Source of the DNA: Mariaggregatimicrobium sp964498785
Lineage (GTDB): Bacteria; Zhuqueibacterota; Zhuqueibacteria; Thermofontimicrobiales; Thiofontviventaceae
DNA length: 64,000 bases
NCBI GenBank assembly: GCA_964498785.1
Contig: CAZCJL010000002.1
Span: 116,915-180,914, forward strand
Reading direction: 5' to 3'
Shown: positions 26,736-36,386 of the stretch, piece by piece
Position numbering within the stretch: position 1 is the first letter of the stretch
Layout of the letters: each line of letters begins with the position of its first letter
Made by a program: the position numbers and the translations under genes
The notes under the pieces: generated by a model
What the model was told of the DNA's origin: nothing
Database searches by the model: none
The model's input: the letters and a program-made list of their open reading frames with translations, nothing else

Positions 26736-27674
26736 ATGAAACGATTTCTGATTCTATTTGTTTTTTTAATAAGCGGTTGTACGGCTATTAATAAAGCCGC
26801 TAAATTTTACGACCAGGGTGATTATGAAACAGCAATTCAGGAATGTCAAAAAATAATCGCCAGCGATTCTTTGAATACGAAAGCGCATTTCCTGTTAGGA
26901 CGTTGCTATTATGCTCAAGAAAAATTGGAAAAAGCTGTTAAATCATTGCAAACTGCTTATGAATTAAAACCTGTAACAAGCGTTACAAAGAAAGCAAGAT
27001 TGGAATTGATAAAAGCTAAATTAAATTTTTCTGATTCGCTTTTTAAACATAAAGATTATCGTAACGCGCTTAGCGGATACAGATATGTTTTAGAACTTGA
27101 CTCAACAAATATTCCCGGTTCATTGAAATTGGGAAAGATATATTATGAAACAGGTCAATTAACAAAATCCCGGGAGATGTACCAGAGAGTGTTACAATAC
27201 GATGATAATAATACTGCGGCAATCAAACAAATCCAGGATATTGATAATCGCACGGCAGAAGCAGAAAATGATTATGAGGTTGGCAGAGATTATTTTGAAC
27301 AATATAAGTATGAAAGCGCGCTGAAACAACTCGAAAAAGCCCTGAAAAATGAACCTGATCATTATGGCGCCCAATATTTTCAGGCGCTTGCAAAAGGGTG
27401 TCTCCTTTACAATAAGGGAAGAGAGAGTGATCTCTGGGATGCCATCGAAGAGTTTGGCAAGGCAATGGTCATTCGGCCAAATGCCGGAGAACCTCATTAC
27501 TATATTGCGCTGGCGTATGAAAAAAAAGACAGACATGAATTTGATAATGCCATTCAGGAATATCAAAATTATCTTAATAAAGCGCCGAATGGTGAATTTG
27601 CAGGGCAGGCTCAAAATAAAATAAAAGAATTAACAGAACTTCGGGGCCGGTTGAAAGAGTTTTGGGGGAAATGA
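26736..27674 (+). CDS. TPR-repeat lipoprotein
   Basis: A 312-aa protein with a lipoprotein signal peptide ending 'FLISGC' (Cys at about residue 16), followed by tandem tetratricopeptide repeats. Visible TPR units include 'AAKFYDQGDYETAIQECQKI', 'KAHFLLGRCYYAQEKLEKA' and, near the end, 'GEPHYYIALAYEKK'. The frame extends to 26709, but ATG 26736 is preferred: it has GGGGAG 6-7 bases before it and starts the signal peptide cleanly. Probably an envelope scaffold protein, for example in outer-membrane assembly or secretion complexes. The specific partner is unknown. It is followed by rarA after 33 bases. Confidence 0.85.
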   Translation: MKRFLILFVFLISGCTAINKAAKFYDQGDYETAIQECQKIIASDSLNTKAHFLLGRCYYAQEKLEKAVKSLQTAYELKPVTSVTKKARLELIKAKLNFSDSLFKHKDYRNALSGYRYVLELDSTNIPGSLKLGKIYYETGQLTKSREMYQRVLQYDDNNTAAIKQIQDIDNRTAEAENDYEVGRDYFEQYKYESALKQLEKALKNEPDHYGAQYFQALAKGCLLYNKGRESDLWDAIEEFGKAMVIRPNAGEPHYYIALAYEKKDRHEFDNAIQEYQNYLNKAPNGEFAGQAQNKIKELTELRGRLKEFWGK

Positions 27675-27707
27675 TGTTAGTTGGTTTATTCAAATGTCGG
27701 ATAGTTC

Positions 27708-29033
27708 ATGGATTTGTTTGATAAAAATATTGCCGGTGATGATAAAATTGGTTCGCCGCTTGCAGAGCGACTCCGTCCCAACACTCTGGATGAGTTCGCC
27801 GGGCAGAAACATCTGGTAGGAGAGGGTAAAGTTTTACGACAGTCGATTGAACAGGATGATTTGGTATCCATGATTTTCTGGGGACCTCCGGGCGTTGGCA
27901 AAACAACATTGGCAAAAATCATTGCTCTCGAAACAAAATCTGATTATTATGCAATCAGCGCGGTGACAGCTGGTGTTTCTGATGTGAGAAAAATTATCAA
28001 TCAAGCGAAATATAACCGAAAAGCGCTGGGCAAACGCACCATTTTATTCATAGACGAGATTCATCGTTTTAACAAAGCCCAGCAAGACGCGTTATTGCAT
28101 AGCGTGGAAGACGGGACGATTTTGCTCATTGGCGCTACAACTGAAAATCCTTCCTTTGAGGTTATTTCTGCACTGCTATCCCGATGTCGTATTTATAAAT
28201 TAAATTCTTTCACAACTGATGAAGTGGCGATGATCATTGATCGGGCGATTGAGAAAGATGTTATTTTAAAATCAAAAAAAATCAGGCTGGAGAACGACGC
28301 AAAAGATGCACTGATTCATTATTCGGCTGGTGATGCAAGAATTGCCTTAAATGCAATTGAACTGGCTGTAAAACTTGTTTCCGTTGATAGCGAAGGCAAT
28401 CGGATAATTTCTGAAAAATTAATAGAAGAGTCATTACAACAAAAAACAATGGTTTATGATAAAAAGGGAGATTATCATTACGATACGATTTCAGCGTTCA
28501 TTAAAAGTATTCGCGGCAGCGATCCGGACGCTGCTGTGTACTGGATGGCGCGAATGCTTGAGGGCGGGGAAGACCCGAAATTTATTGCCCGGCGTTTGAT
28601 TGTTTTGGCGTCAGAAGATATTGGGAATGCCCATCCGCACGCCCTGGTTATGGCTAATGCCGCGTTTGATGCAATTCATAAAGTGGGAATGCCTGAAGCC
28701 CGGATAATTTTGGCACAAGTTGCGACGTATCTGGCTTCAGTGCCCAAGAGTAACGCCGCATATTTAGCGATTCAACAGGCAATGGATGATGTCAAAAAAA
28801 CGTCGGCAGAACCGGTTCCGCTTCATTTACGTAACGCGCCAACCCAACTAATGAAAGACGAAGGTTATGCCAACGGATATAAATATCCCCACGATTTCCC
28901 GGAGCATTTTGTTGATGAAAATTACCTGCCCCTTTCTAAAAAAGATATCACTTATTACAAACCATCAGAAAATGGATATGAGAAAACGCTAAAAGAACGT
29001 TTGCGCAGGCTGTGGAAAAAACGTCGTAAATGA
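27708..29033 (+). CDS. rarA: Replication-associated recombination protein A (AAA+ ATPase)
   Basis: A 441-aa MgsA/RarA/WRNIP1-family ATPase acting at stalled replication forks. Walker A is 'WGPPGVGKTTLAKI' (near residue 58), Walker B 'LFIDEIHRFNKAQQD' (near 113), and sensor 1 'IGATTENPSFEV'. The arginine-finger region is 'ALLSRCRIYKL'. The C-terminal tetramerisation part contains 'SEDIGNAHPHALVMA' and 'HLRNAPTQLMKDEGY', both hallmarks of the family. The ribosome-binding site is weak. It may share a transcript with the TPR lipoprotein gene. Confidence 0.95.
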   Translation: MDLFDKNIAGDDKIGSPLAERLRPNTLDEFAGQKHLVGEGKVLRQSIEQDDLVSMIFWGPPGVGKTTLAKIIALETKSDYYAISAVTAGVSDVRKIINQAKYNRKALGKRTILFIDEIHRFNKAQQDALLHSVEDGTILLIGATTENPSFEVISALLSRCRIYKLNSFTTDEVAMIIDRAIEKDVILKSKKIRLENDAKDALIHYSAGDARIALNAIELAVKLVSVDSEGNRIISEKLIEESLQQKTMVYDKKGDYHYDTISAFIKSIRGSDPDAAVYWMARMLEGGEDPKFIARRLIVLASEDIGNAHPHALVMANAAFDAIHKVGMPEARIILAQVATYLASVPKSNAAYLAIQQAMDDVKKTSAEPVPLHLRNAPTQLMKDEGYANGYKYPHDFPEHFVDENYLPLSKKDITYYKPSENGYEKTLKERLRRLWKKRRK

Positions 29034-29107
29034 ACCTTTATTGAATTGGAAAATATAATTAATCGGTGACTCCTTTTAAGCCGCATTATTATACAAAAGA
29101 TTATTGT

Positions 29108-31804
29108 ATGACCCGATATTTAACTAAAATTATCTTCTTTCTTTGTTGCCAGGCGGTTATTGCTTTTGCGAATAACCAGCGTGATTCTTTAATCGCACCG
29201 GTTCAAACCAGTTCAGACGCTGACTCTGCTGACGTCGTCGGCACATTAAATTCTGAATCTGCTGATTCATTAATGGCGACGCCAGACACAAGCTCGTCCC
29301 GGTATAAAGCTGCAAATGTCGGTATGGATACCACCCTGTTTTATGATGCCAAATATATTGACGTCATTGTTCCGGAAAGATTAACATATCTCTTAAATGA
29401 TGCTGTGGTCAAGTATCAAAACATGACATTAAAAGCCGGGAAAATCACTGTGGACTGGAATACGAATATTATTACTGCCGAAGGTATCCCGGATACGGTT
29501 TATGTGTATAATGATGATCACACGGATTCCACGGCTGAAATTAAATGGACCGGTTTGCCATCACTGGCGGAAAAAGGCGATGTGCTGAATGGATTTAAGC
29601 TGATTTATAATTTCAAGACAGAAAAGGGGCGCGTCATCCGGGGGCGGACTGATTTTGAAAGCGGCTTTTATTTTGGTAAGCAGATGAAACAAATTGGCAA
29701 GGATGTCATCAATATTTCCCATGGGTATTTCACCTCATGCGATCTGGAAGAAGATCCCCATTTTCATTTTCAGAGCCGCCGGATTAAGGTTATCGTGAAG
29801 GATAAGGTAATCGCCAAACCAGTAATTTTCTACATCCGGAAAATACCGGTGGCAATCATTCCGTTTGCAGTTTTCCCGCATAAACAAGGACGCCATTCAG
29901 GGATTGTCATTCCTTCTTACGGAAGTAGTGCAACAGAAGGCAATTTTATCAGAGGGCTCGGATATTATTGGGCTCCAAATGATTATTTCGACGCCCGCGG
30001 GTTGATTGATTATTACGATCGCAGCGGCTGGATGCTGCGCGGGGACATGAATTATGCCAAACGATACATGCTGGATGGGAGCATTAGCGGTTCTTTTACA
30101 CGAAAAGATTTTAAGACCGGGCGCTCGGAGCGACGTTGGGATTTATTGGTCAATCACAGGCAGACAATCGATCCAACAATGAATTTATCTGTCAACGGAC
30201 GGTTTGTCAGTGATAATAGTTATTATAAAGATTTTAGCTCGAATATGTCCGAACGATTAAACCGGGAAATTCGTTCCAATGCTACATTCAGCAAACGTTG
30301 GCCGGATAAAGGGTTAAATTTAAGCGCCAATCTGTCCCAAACACGAGATATTGAAAGCGGACGGATTACTCAGACACTTCCACAAATTCGGTTTACTGTT
30401 TCGCAGCGCAGATTTTTTGAACCCAATAAAGATAAAAAAGGTCGCGGTAGTTCCGGGAGCGACTTGCGCTGGTATCATTCCATTTATTACAATTATAGCA
30501 ATCAGTTGTATAATCAGGAAGTAAAGGACAATGAATACGGCGACCGGAAAACCCGATATTTCGACCATAATGCCAGTATCAGCATGAATACACCGGAAAA
30601 AATCTTCGGTTGGCTAACATTAGGGCAATCTGTTTCATATAATGAACGCTGGTATGACGAGTATCGCAAAAATACGTACGACCCGGTAACAAAAACCGTT
30701 GAGGTGGACACGGTGAGCGGATTCGCCGCATTGCGGGAATTTTCGTATCGCCTTTCATCATCCACAAATATCTATGGTATGTTTTATCCGGGTGTGGCAA
30801 ATATTACCGCGTTGCGTCATGTTATTTCTCCCAGTATTTCATTCAATTACCGACCGGACTTTTCAGAACAAGGTTGGGGTAATGTGGATGTTTTTGAGGA
30901 CTCGCTTGGCGTGAAACAGAAATACTCCAGAGTGTTGGCAAGCGTGTCATCCTTTTCCGGCGCGCAGCGAAGCATCAGTTTTAGTGTGCGCAATTTATTT
31001 CAAATGAAAACCGGAGAAGATGATAAAGAAAAGAAATTCGATCTGTTCAGCATTAATTCCAGTACGTCATATAATTTGGAAGCAGAGCAATTTAAACTGT
31101 CGCCGTTGAGTTCTTCTTTTCGCTCATCGATTGTTAAAAACCTGAATTTTAATATGAGTTTTACTCACGATTTTTATAAATACGACCACGAGCTTGGTCA
31201 ACGGGTGAACAAACTCATGCTGTTCGATAGTGATTCAGACTGGTGGAAACGAAATCCGGTTCGGATGACAAGTTTCAGAGTGTCGACATCATTCCGGTTA
31301 CAGGGGAAACGGGGGGGGCAAAAAACATCTGATCCGGAAGAAGATGAGAACGTGCTGATGAATGATATGGGCGAGATTGTGACTGAAGATGAATATTATG
31401 ATGAATTGTATCGGGCATCCGGTAGCCGGTTTGAAGAATCCGCAGCCTATTCCGGGCTGGATATTCCGTGGAAAGCGAACCTTGCGCTGGAGTATAATTT
31501 AAATAAATATAACCCCATGAATCCCCAAAAAACCTTTTACCTGAACTTATCGGGAGCGGAAATTCAACTAACAAAAAACTGGAAAATTCGATACAATGCC
31601 CGTTATGATATTGAAAAAAAAGAACTGGTTAATCAGTCATTTACATTTTTGCGGGACATGCACTGTTGGGAAGCACGCTTTGTCTGGCGGCCGTCTGGAA
31701 TCGGCGCGCCTTATTTCTATTTTAAAATTAATGTGAAATCCATGCAATTGCGCGACTTGAAGTGGGAGAAACGCGGTGGGCGCCGGAGTGTTTTCGGATA
31801 TTAA
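29108..31804 (+). CDS. LptD/OstA-like outer-membrane LPS-assembly protein
   Basis: An 898-aa protein with a signal peptide (first 20 residues) and an Ala/Ser-rich linker. An OstA/LptA-like beta-jellyroll segment follows ('LTYLLNDAVVKYQNMTLKAG', 'NIITAEGIPD'), then a long beta-barrel rich in alternating hydrophobic strands. 'FYIRKIPVAIIPFAVFPHKQ', just before the barrel, matches the usual LptD plug/barrel junction. It probably inserts lipopolysaccharide into the outer leaflet. An upstream in-frame GTG at 29066 exists, but ATG 29108 starts the signal peptide. The C-terminus 'GGRRSVFGY' ends in an aromatic residue. LptD of FCB organisms is diverged, so the symbol is withheld. Confidence 0.82.
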   Translation: MTRYLTKIIFFLCCQAVIAFANNQRDSLIAPVQTSSDADSADVVGTLNSESADSLMATPDTSSSRYKAANVGMDTTLFYDAKYIDVIVPERLTYLLNDAVVKYQNMTLKAGKITVDWNTNIITAEGIPDTVYVYNDDHTDSTAEIKWTGLPSLAEKGDVLNGFKLIYNFKTEKGRVIRGRTDFESGFYFGKQMKQIGKDVINISHGYFTSCDLEEDPHFHFQSRRIKVIVKDKVIAKPVIFYIRKIPVAIIPFAVFPHKQGRHSGIVIPSYGSSATEGNFIRGLGYYWAPNDYFDARGLIDYYDRSGWMLRGDMNYAKRYMLDGSISGSFTRKDFKTGRSERRWDLLVNHRQTIDPTMNLSVNGRFVSDNSYYKDFSSNMSERLNREIRSNATFSKRWPDKGLNLSANLSQTRDIESGRITQTLPQIRFTVSQRRFFEPNKDKKGRGSSGSDLRWYHSIYYNYSNQLYNQEVKDNEYGDRKTRYFDHNASISMNTPEKIFGWLTLGQSVSYNERWYDEYRKNTYDPVTKTVEVDTVSGFAALREFSYRLSSSTNIYGMFYPGVANITALRHVISPSISFNYRPDFSEQGWGNVDVFEDSLGVKQKYSRVLASVSSFSGAQRSISFSVRNLFQMKTGEDDKEKKFDLFSINSSTSYNLEAEQFKLSPLSSSFRSSIVKNLNFNMSFTHDFYKYDHELGQRVNKLMLFDSDSDWWKRNPVRMTSFRVSTSFRLQGKRGGQKTSDPEEDENVLMNDMGEIVTEDEYYDELYRASGSRFEESAAYSGLDIPWKANLALEYNLNKYNPMNPQKTFYLNLSGAEIQLTKNWKIRYNARYDIEKKELVNQSFTFLRDMHCWEARFVWRPSGIGAPYFYFKINVKSMQLRDLKWEKRGGRRSVFGY

Positions 31805-31812
31805 TCGCGATT

Positions 31813-31845
31813 AAATTTCCGAAGTCTTCAAGACTTCGGAAATTT
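31813..31845. terminator. Perfect palindrome between convergent genes (bidirectional terminator)
   Basis: Perfect 16-bp arms (31813-31828 and 31830-31845) around a single C. The left arm reads AAATTTCCGAAGTCTT. It lies between the stop of the lptD-like gene (+) and the stop of the glcD-like gene (-), so it can terminate both. The A/T ends supply the weak U tracts. Confidence 0.7.
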
Positions 31846-31859
31846 GGCGAATGTAAAAA

Positions 31860-33242
31860 TCAATCAAATATCTTCCCGGGATTTAAAATATTATGCGGAT
31901 CAAATATTTTCTTAATTTCCTTTTGAATCCGGATCGATTCTGCCGATAACTCCATTCCCAGATATGGTTTCTTGGTAATACCGACGCCGTGCTCCCCGGA
32001 AATTGTTCCTCCCAGTTTCAATGTCAACTCGAACACTTCCTTAAAAGCAAGATGCCCGCGCTGAATCACGTCGTTGCTTTTCTCCATATTTGTCATGTTC
32101 GCATGGACATTTCCATCACCCAGATGGCCATAATTATAGCTGACGAAATCGTATTTTTCAGCAATCGCGTAATTCCCGGCCAATAGTTTCGGGATTTCGC
32201 TGATGGGAACCACCACATCTTCCGCACGTTTGTATTTAACCGTTTCCTTAATAATTTCCCGGAAACTGCGCCGGACTTCCCATAATCCCTGTCTTTTGTG
32301 AGAGCTTTCAGCAAGGAAAATATCAAACGCATCATTTTCAAAGCAGATTTCTCCGACAGTTTCCATTTGTTTTTCTATCTCAGAATTTTCACCATCGAGT
32401 TCAATTATCATAAGCACTTCAGTGGCGTCCGGAACGGTAAACTGAATTCGGCCACGAAGCAATTTGACACATGCTTTATCCATGAATTCCATGGTACCCG
32501 GGACAATCCTGTTTTTGGAAAATCCAGTCATTGAGTCGATAACTTTTTGAATATTCGGAAAGAACACAAGCATGGTCATAATGTTTTGGGGAAGCGGGAT
32601 GAGCCGCAGTATCGCCTCAGTAACAATTCCCAGCGTCCCCTCTGAACTAATAATGAGGTTATTGAGATCGTAACCAACCACACCTTTTCTCGTTTTTACC
32701 CCTGTTCGAATGATTTCGCCATTTGGCAAAACAACCTCCATTCCCAGGATATAATCTCTGGTTGTTCCGTATTTATAACAATGCGGCCCGCCAGCGTCTT
32801 CCGCAATATTACCGCCAATGGACGAGGTGTCGTAACTGGCCGGATCTGGTGGATAATACAGCCCTTTTTCTGCCAGCGCCTCATGCAAATGCAAGTTGAT
32901 AAGACCTGGTTGAACGCAGGCAATCATATTTACTTCGTCGATTTTACGGATTTTGTTCATTTTGAGAAAAGATAGAATAACGCCGCCACTGGTTGCCAAT
33001 GCTCCGCCGCTTAAACCGGTGCCGGCGCCGCGGGGGATAACAGGAATTTTATATTTGGTCGCCAGTTTCATGAGTTTGGAAACCTGTTCAGTTGTGGATG
33101 GTTCAACGACTGCGTCCGGTAAATGACGGTAGTCCGTGCCATCAAAATTGTAAGCTTCCAGGCGTTCAGGATCAATAAAAACATGCTTTTCGCCTATTTC
33201 CTGTGTTAGTTCTTCGATGAATTGGGTAAATTTTTTTTCCAT
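31860..33242 (-). CDS. FAD-binding oxidase, glycolate oxidase GlcD / D-lactate dehydrogenase type
   Basis: A 460-aa flavoprotein of the VAO/PCMH family that oxidises a 2-hydroxy acid. The FAD-binding N-terminal half shows 'IPRGAGTGLSGGALATSGG' and 'PPDPASYDTSSIGGNIAED'. The C-terminal half has the conserved 'YNYGHLGDGNVHANM' and 'GGTISGEHGVGITKKPYL'. No GlcE or iron-sulfur GlcF partner lies next to it, so it may be a stand-alone D-lactate or D-2-hydroxyglutarate-type dehydrogenase. Direct sequence cues do not settle the substrate. It is transcribed alone, convergent with the lptD-like gene. Confidence 0.9.
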   Translation of the reverse strand: MEKKFTQFIEELTQEIGEKHVFIDPERLEAYNFDGTDYRHLPDAVVEPSTTEQVSKLMKLATKYKIPVIPRGAGTGLSGGALATSGGVILSFLKMNKIRKIDEVNMIACVQPGLINLHLHEALAEKGLYYPPDPASYDTSSIGGNIAEDAGGPHCYKYGTTRDYILGMEVVLPNGEIIRTGVKTRKGVVGYDLNNLIISSEGTLGIVTEAILRLIPLPQNIMTMLVFFPNIQKVIDSMTGFSKNRIVPGTMEFMDKACVKLLRGRIQFTVPDATEVLMIIELDGENSEIEKQMETVGEICFENDAFDIFLAESSHKRQGLWEVRRSFREIIKETVKYKRAEDVVVPISEIPKLLAGNYAIAEKYDFVSYNYGHLGDGNVHANMTNMEKSNDVIQRGHLAFKEVFELTLKLGGTISGEHGVGITKKPYLGMELSAESIRIQKEIKKIFDPHNILNPGKIFD

Positions 33243-33478
33243 TTTGCAGTCTCTGTAAATCTGGTTAATAGTTACATGAATTACATTTCGGGAATAATAC
33301 CTTACTCTTTTGAAAGCAAGGTAAATGTTATTTGTATCAAAGTAAATGATTGTGACGTATTAAATTTATGGCATAATTATTGAGGAAGTGATACAGTAAT
33401 CCATTTTTTGAAACGGTTATGCGGGGCATAAGCTTTAACTCGGTATATTTTAAAATCCCCAAAATTAATGAGGTTTGA

Positions 33479-33694
33479 ATGTCGACAAAACGAAAAAAAC
33501 AAAATAATTTTATTTGTGATCCGGATGGTCCGTGGGGACCTGTTTATGACAATTCGTTGCACGATGAAAACATTGTTCCAAAGATTAAATTTATCGAAAA
33601 TCGTGTGGATTTACTGGAAGAAGATGAAAATACGGTCGAAACTGTGGAACGAATTCAAAAAATATTTAATCAATTTAAAGAAAACACCAATTGA
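33479..33694 (+). CDS. Small hypothetical protein (71 aa)
   Basis: A 71-aa, charged, soluble protein with a basic start (MSTKRKKQ), a central 'DPDGPWGPVYDNSLHDE' segment, and an acidic helical C-terminus ('LLEEDENTVETVERIQKIF'). I do not recognise a family. It is likely real: GAGG lies 5-6 bases before the ATG, the codon pattern resembles its neighbours, and it is followed 43 bases later by a strong terminator. A promoter-like TTGTGA-N16-CATAAT (33350-33377) lies upstream. The composition suggests a coiled or binding helix, possibly an adaptor. A longer overlapping frame from 33468 looks like a shadow. Confidence 0.6.
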   Translation: MSTKRKKQNNFICDPDGPWGPVYDNSLHDENIVPKIKFIENRVDLLEEDENTVETVERIQKIFNQFKENTN

Positions 33695-33736
33695 CTTCCT
33701 AACAATTAATTTGAGCCATTTTCAACGAACACGGAA

Positions 33737-33768
33737 AACCTCGTCTGACGATTCAGGCGGGGTTTTTT
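33737..33768 (+). terminator. Terminator after the 71-aa gene
   Basis: A 12-bp stem including two G-T pairs (AACCTCGTCTGA 33737-33748 with TCAGGCGGGGTT 33753-33764), a CGAT loop, then a run of T residues to 33768. Confidence 0.88.
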
Positions 33769-33793
33769 GTTGCACTTCTGATACAAAAATCAC

Positions 33794-33822
33794 TTGAATT
33801 GAACAACTCAGTTTTGTATATT
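33794..33822 (+). promoter_or_regulatory. Promoter for the serine-hydrolase operon
   Basis: TTGAAT (33794-33799), 17 bases, TATATT (33817-33822). It lies just after the preceding terminator and about 80 bases before the ATG at 33904, so it likely drives 33904-38120. Confidence 0.6.
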
Positions 33823-33903
33823 GTTCCGGGTATCATTAAATACCGTTTAATTTAAAAAGATTTCTTAAATAAGTCAATGAAAAATTTAACAGAGGAACGA
33901 AAA

Positions 33904-35358
33904 ATGAAAAAAGGATTGTTTCTCACACTGATCATTTTTTTGATGGTTGTCCCGGTTTTGTATCCAAATTCGAATGTAGTACTCGACGATGCTGTCGTAT
34001 CTTCAAAAATTGAATTGTTGGAAACCTGGATCAACGCGCAAATGGAATATAAAGGACTGCCCGGCCTGGTAATCGGAGTCGTTTATGACCAAGAAATAAT
34101 CTGGAAAAAAGGATTCGGTTTTCATGATTTAGAGAAAAAGAAACCAATGCAAACGAATACTATTTTTCGTATTGCGTCGATTACCAAATTGTTTACCAGT
34201 TCTGCAATTTTGCAGTTACGTGATCAAGGGAAAATACAACTGGACGATCCTGTTTCCGATTACCTGGAATGGTTTAATATCCGCGATCGTTTTCCTGAAG
34301 CGCCGGAAATAACTATCCGACAGCTTTTAACGCATTCATCGGGTCTCCCGCGTGAATCGGCTTTCCCGTACTGGACTGATCATAAGTTTCCGACGCTGGA
34401 ACAAATTATCGAAAAGCTACCGCAGCAGAAAACGGTCTATCCTGCTGAAACGAAATGGAAATACTCGAATTTGGGGGTGGCAATCCTGGGCGAAGTTGTT
34501 GCAAAGGTGTCTGGTATGTCTTATGAAGTTTACATCAATAAAAATATTTTAGATCCATTGCTAATGAGGAGTACCAGTGTCAATTTATCAGAGGAGCATA
34601 AAAAGCGTTTAGCAGTGGGATATGGGCGACGAAAACCGGATGGCTCCCGAGATATCATTTCATTTACTGATTCCAAAGGACTGACCCCTGCGGCAAATAT
34701 GTCTTCAACTGTCGAGGATATGGCAAAATTTGCCTCCCTCCAATTTCGATACGACGCGACCGCAGACGTAAAAGTTTTGAAAGGAAGTACGCTTCGGGAA
34801 ATGCATCGCGTCCACTGGCTGCAACCGAGCTGGAAAAGCGGCTGGGGACTCGGATTCAGCATTAGAAAAACCAGCAAAAGAGTTCTGATCGGACATGGCG
34901 GTTGGGTTGGCGGATATCGCACGCAATTATTATTCTGTACTGATGAAAAAGTCGCTGTCATTATTATGACAAACGCTGACGACGGGACTCCATATTTTTA
35001 TGCCAAACGGGCTTACGAACTGGTAGCGCCATCCATCGTGCAAGCAACCGCAGCTCCGAAACCAGAGGCCAAAGCTGACACGGCATGGCAGAAATATGTT
35101 GGCATGTATCGCGATCCCTGGGGCTGGGATGTAAAAATCATGATCATGGATAACAAATTGGTGATGTATGGTTATGATTATCCACCAGAAGATAATCCCG
35201 TTGAGTCTGTTGTCGAATTGACCCCGGAAGAAGAACACACCTTTCGTAAAACCGGTGACAACGGAAACGGTGACCCGGTTATCTTTGAAATCGGAAAAGA
35301 TGGTAACGTTGAACAAGTAAAGACAGGTGAGAATTATATTTATCCGGTGAAAGAGTAG
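33904..35358 (+). CDS. Serine hydrolase, beta-lactamase class C / penicillin-binding-protein-like
   Basis: A 484-aa secreted hydrolase. A signal peptide (MKKGLFLTLIIFLM) precedes the class-C beta-lactamase fold. Catalytic Ser and Lys are in 'FRIASITKLF' (SxxK), Tyr is in 'WKYSNLG' (YxN), and 'IGHGGWVGGY' serves as the third motif. An extra C-terminal domain of about 100 residues follows ('WQKYVGMYRDPWGWDV'), a lipocalin-like tail common in esterase/DD-peptidase relatives. The frame extends to 33877, but ATG 33904 has AGAGGAAC before it and starts the signal peptide. The substrate could be a peptide, a peptidoglycan fragment or an ester. It sits 5 bases upstream of the next gene, so all three genes to 38120 are probably one transcript. 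Confidence 0.88.
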   Translation: MKKGLFLTLIIFLMVVPVLYPNSNVVLDDAVVSSKIELLETWINAQMEYKGLPGLVIGVVYDQEIIWKKGFGFHDLEKKKPMQTNTIFRIASITKLFTSSAILQLRDQGKIQLDDPVSDYLEWFNIRDRFPEAPEITIRQLLTHSSGLPRESAFPYWTDHKFPTLEQIIEKLPQQKTVYPAETKWKYSNLGVAILGEVVAKVSGMSYEVYINKNILDPLLMRSTSVNLSEEHKKRLAVGYGRRKPDGSRDIISFTDSKGLTPAANMSSTVEDMAKFASLQFRYDATADVKVLKGSTLREMHRVHWLQPSWKSGWGLGFSIRKTSKRVLIGHGGWVGGYRTQLLFCTDEKVAVIIMTNADDGTPYFYAKRAYELVAPSIVQATAAPKPEAKADTAWQKYVGMYRDPWGWDVKIMIMDNKLVMYGYDYPPEDNPVESVVELTPEEEHTFRKTGDNGNGDPVIFEIGKDGNVEQVKTGENYIYPVKE

Positions 35359-35363
35359 AATGG

Positions 35364-36377
35364 ATGCCAGGCTTATTTTTTTTTGTTTTCGTTTTCTTTT
35401 CTATATGCTCGAAGGCGAGCGCGCAACAATCTGATTGTCGTATTGATATTGAAATTAACGATCTTTCATCTTCGGAATATAACCGAATCGTTTCACTGCC
35501 ATTTCTTAAAATCAAATCGTTGCCCCTGGACTCAGTTAAGATAGAAACAGAAACAGATAAACCTCCGAGTATATGGTATGGTACATCACTAAAAACCGCA
35601 TTGACAGAGCTGGCAGGTATTTCGCTTGAAAATATACAGAAAATCTCCATATCAGCGCCGGATGGCTATTCGTCGGTGATTTACGATGATTTACTGCCGA
35701 AGATGGAGAATGGCTTGTTTGCGTATCGTTTAAAAGGAAAAGCCATCTGGCCGAAAAAATACGGAACATGTCGGCTTGTTTTTCCTTTTTTACGAACCAT
35801 GTACTGGGTCAATAATCCGTATAAAATAATTGTGAATATTGGCAGAGATATCCCTTCTAAATGTGTTCGGTTGTATTTTCTGCACCGGTCTGAATGGATT
35901 GAAACCGTAAATACAGATCACAGCGGAAGAAAATATATCCCGGTCATGTCACTGTTAGCCGGTCCGAAGCTTCTAAATAATAGTTTTCGCTTAATTTCAC
36001 GGGATGGTTTGTTTCGCGAATATTCGGGAACTAATCTTAATAACCGCTTTATTTTGAAAATGCAACCAGATACAACGTGGAATTTAGCCGGCATAAACGT
36101 GCCAGGCGGTTTAAAAACAAGAAAGGTTTTTTCGCTGATAACCGAAAATGATGTGATTTTCTTGAAAAATTTGAACGAACACGAAGAAAAGATGTGGATA
36201 AACCTGTTCCTCCCAGAAGAAAAAACAACCATTGAACTAAGCTTTGTTTTAAAATTAGGAGAAAATAAAATTTTGACGACAGATGTAATTACTGTGGACA
36301 GAGAGGACATTTATCAGCGAATAAAGAACACGATGCTGCAGGATTTACAGGTTGATCATGCTGTGTTAACGTGGTAG
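35364..36377 (+). CDS. Secreted protein with degenerate molybdopterin-oxidoreductase-like fold
   Basis: A 337-aa protein with a signal peptide (ending near 'SKASAQQ'). I see no confident family match. Residues about 60-155 look like the sulfite-oxidase/molybdopterin-binding domain, with 'YGTSLKTALTELAG', 'ISISAPDGYSSVIYDD' and 'KYGTCRLVFPF' matching its GVPL, DGY and P.RLV strands. The Mo-coordinating Cys of that family has no evident counterpart, so it may bind something else or be structural. The second half (about 190-320) has no recognisable motif. It is translated 5 bases after the serine hydrolase and 9 bases before an alkaline-phosphatase-fold protein. The call is a fold-level guess. 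Confidence 0.5.
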   Translation: MPGLFFFVFVFFSICSKASAQQSDCRIDIEINDLSSSEYNRIVSLPFLKIKSLPLDSVKIETETDKPPSIWYGTSLKTALTELAGISLENIQKISISAPDGYSSVIYDDLLPKMENGLFAYRLKGKAIWPKKYGTCRLVFPFLRTMYWVNNPYKIIVNIGRDIPSKCVRLYFLHRSEWIETVNTDHSGRKYIPVMSLLAGPKLLNNSFRLISRDGLFREYSGTNLNNRFILKMQPDTTWNLAGINVPGGLKTRKVFSLITENDVIFLKNLNEHEEKMWINLFLPEEKTTIELSFVLKLGENKILTTDVITVDREDIYQRIKNTMLQDLQVDHAVLTW

Positions 36378-36386
36378 GATCTGGCT

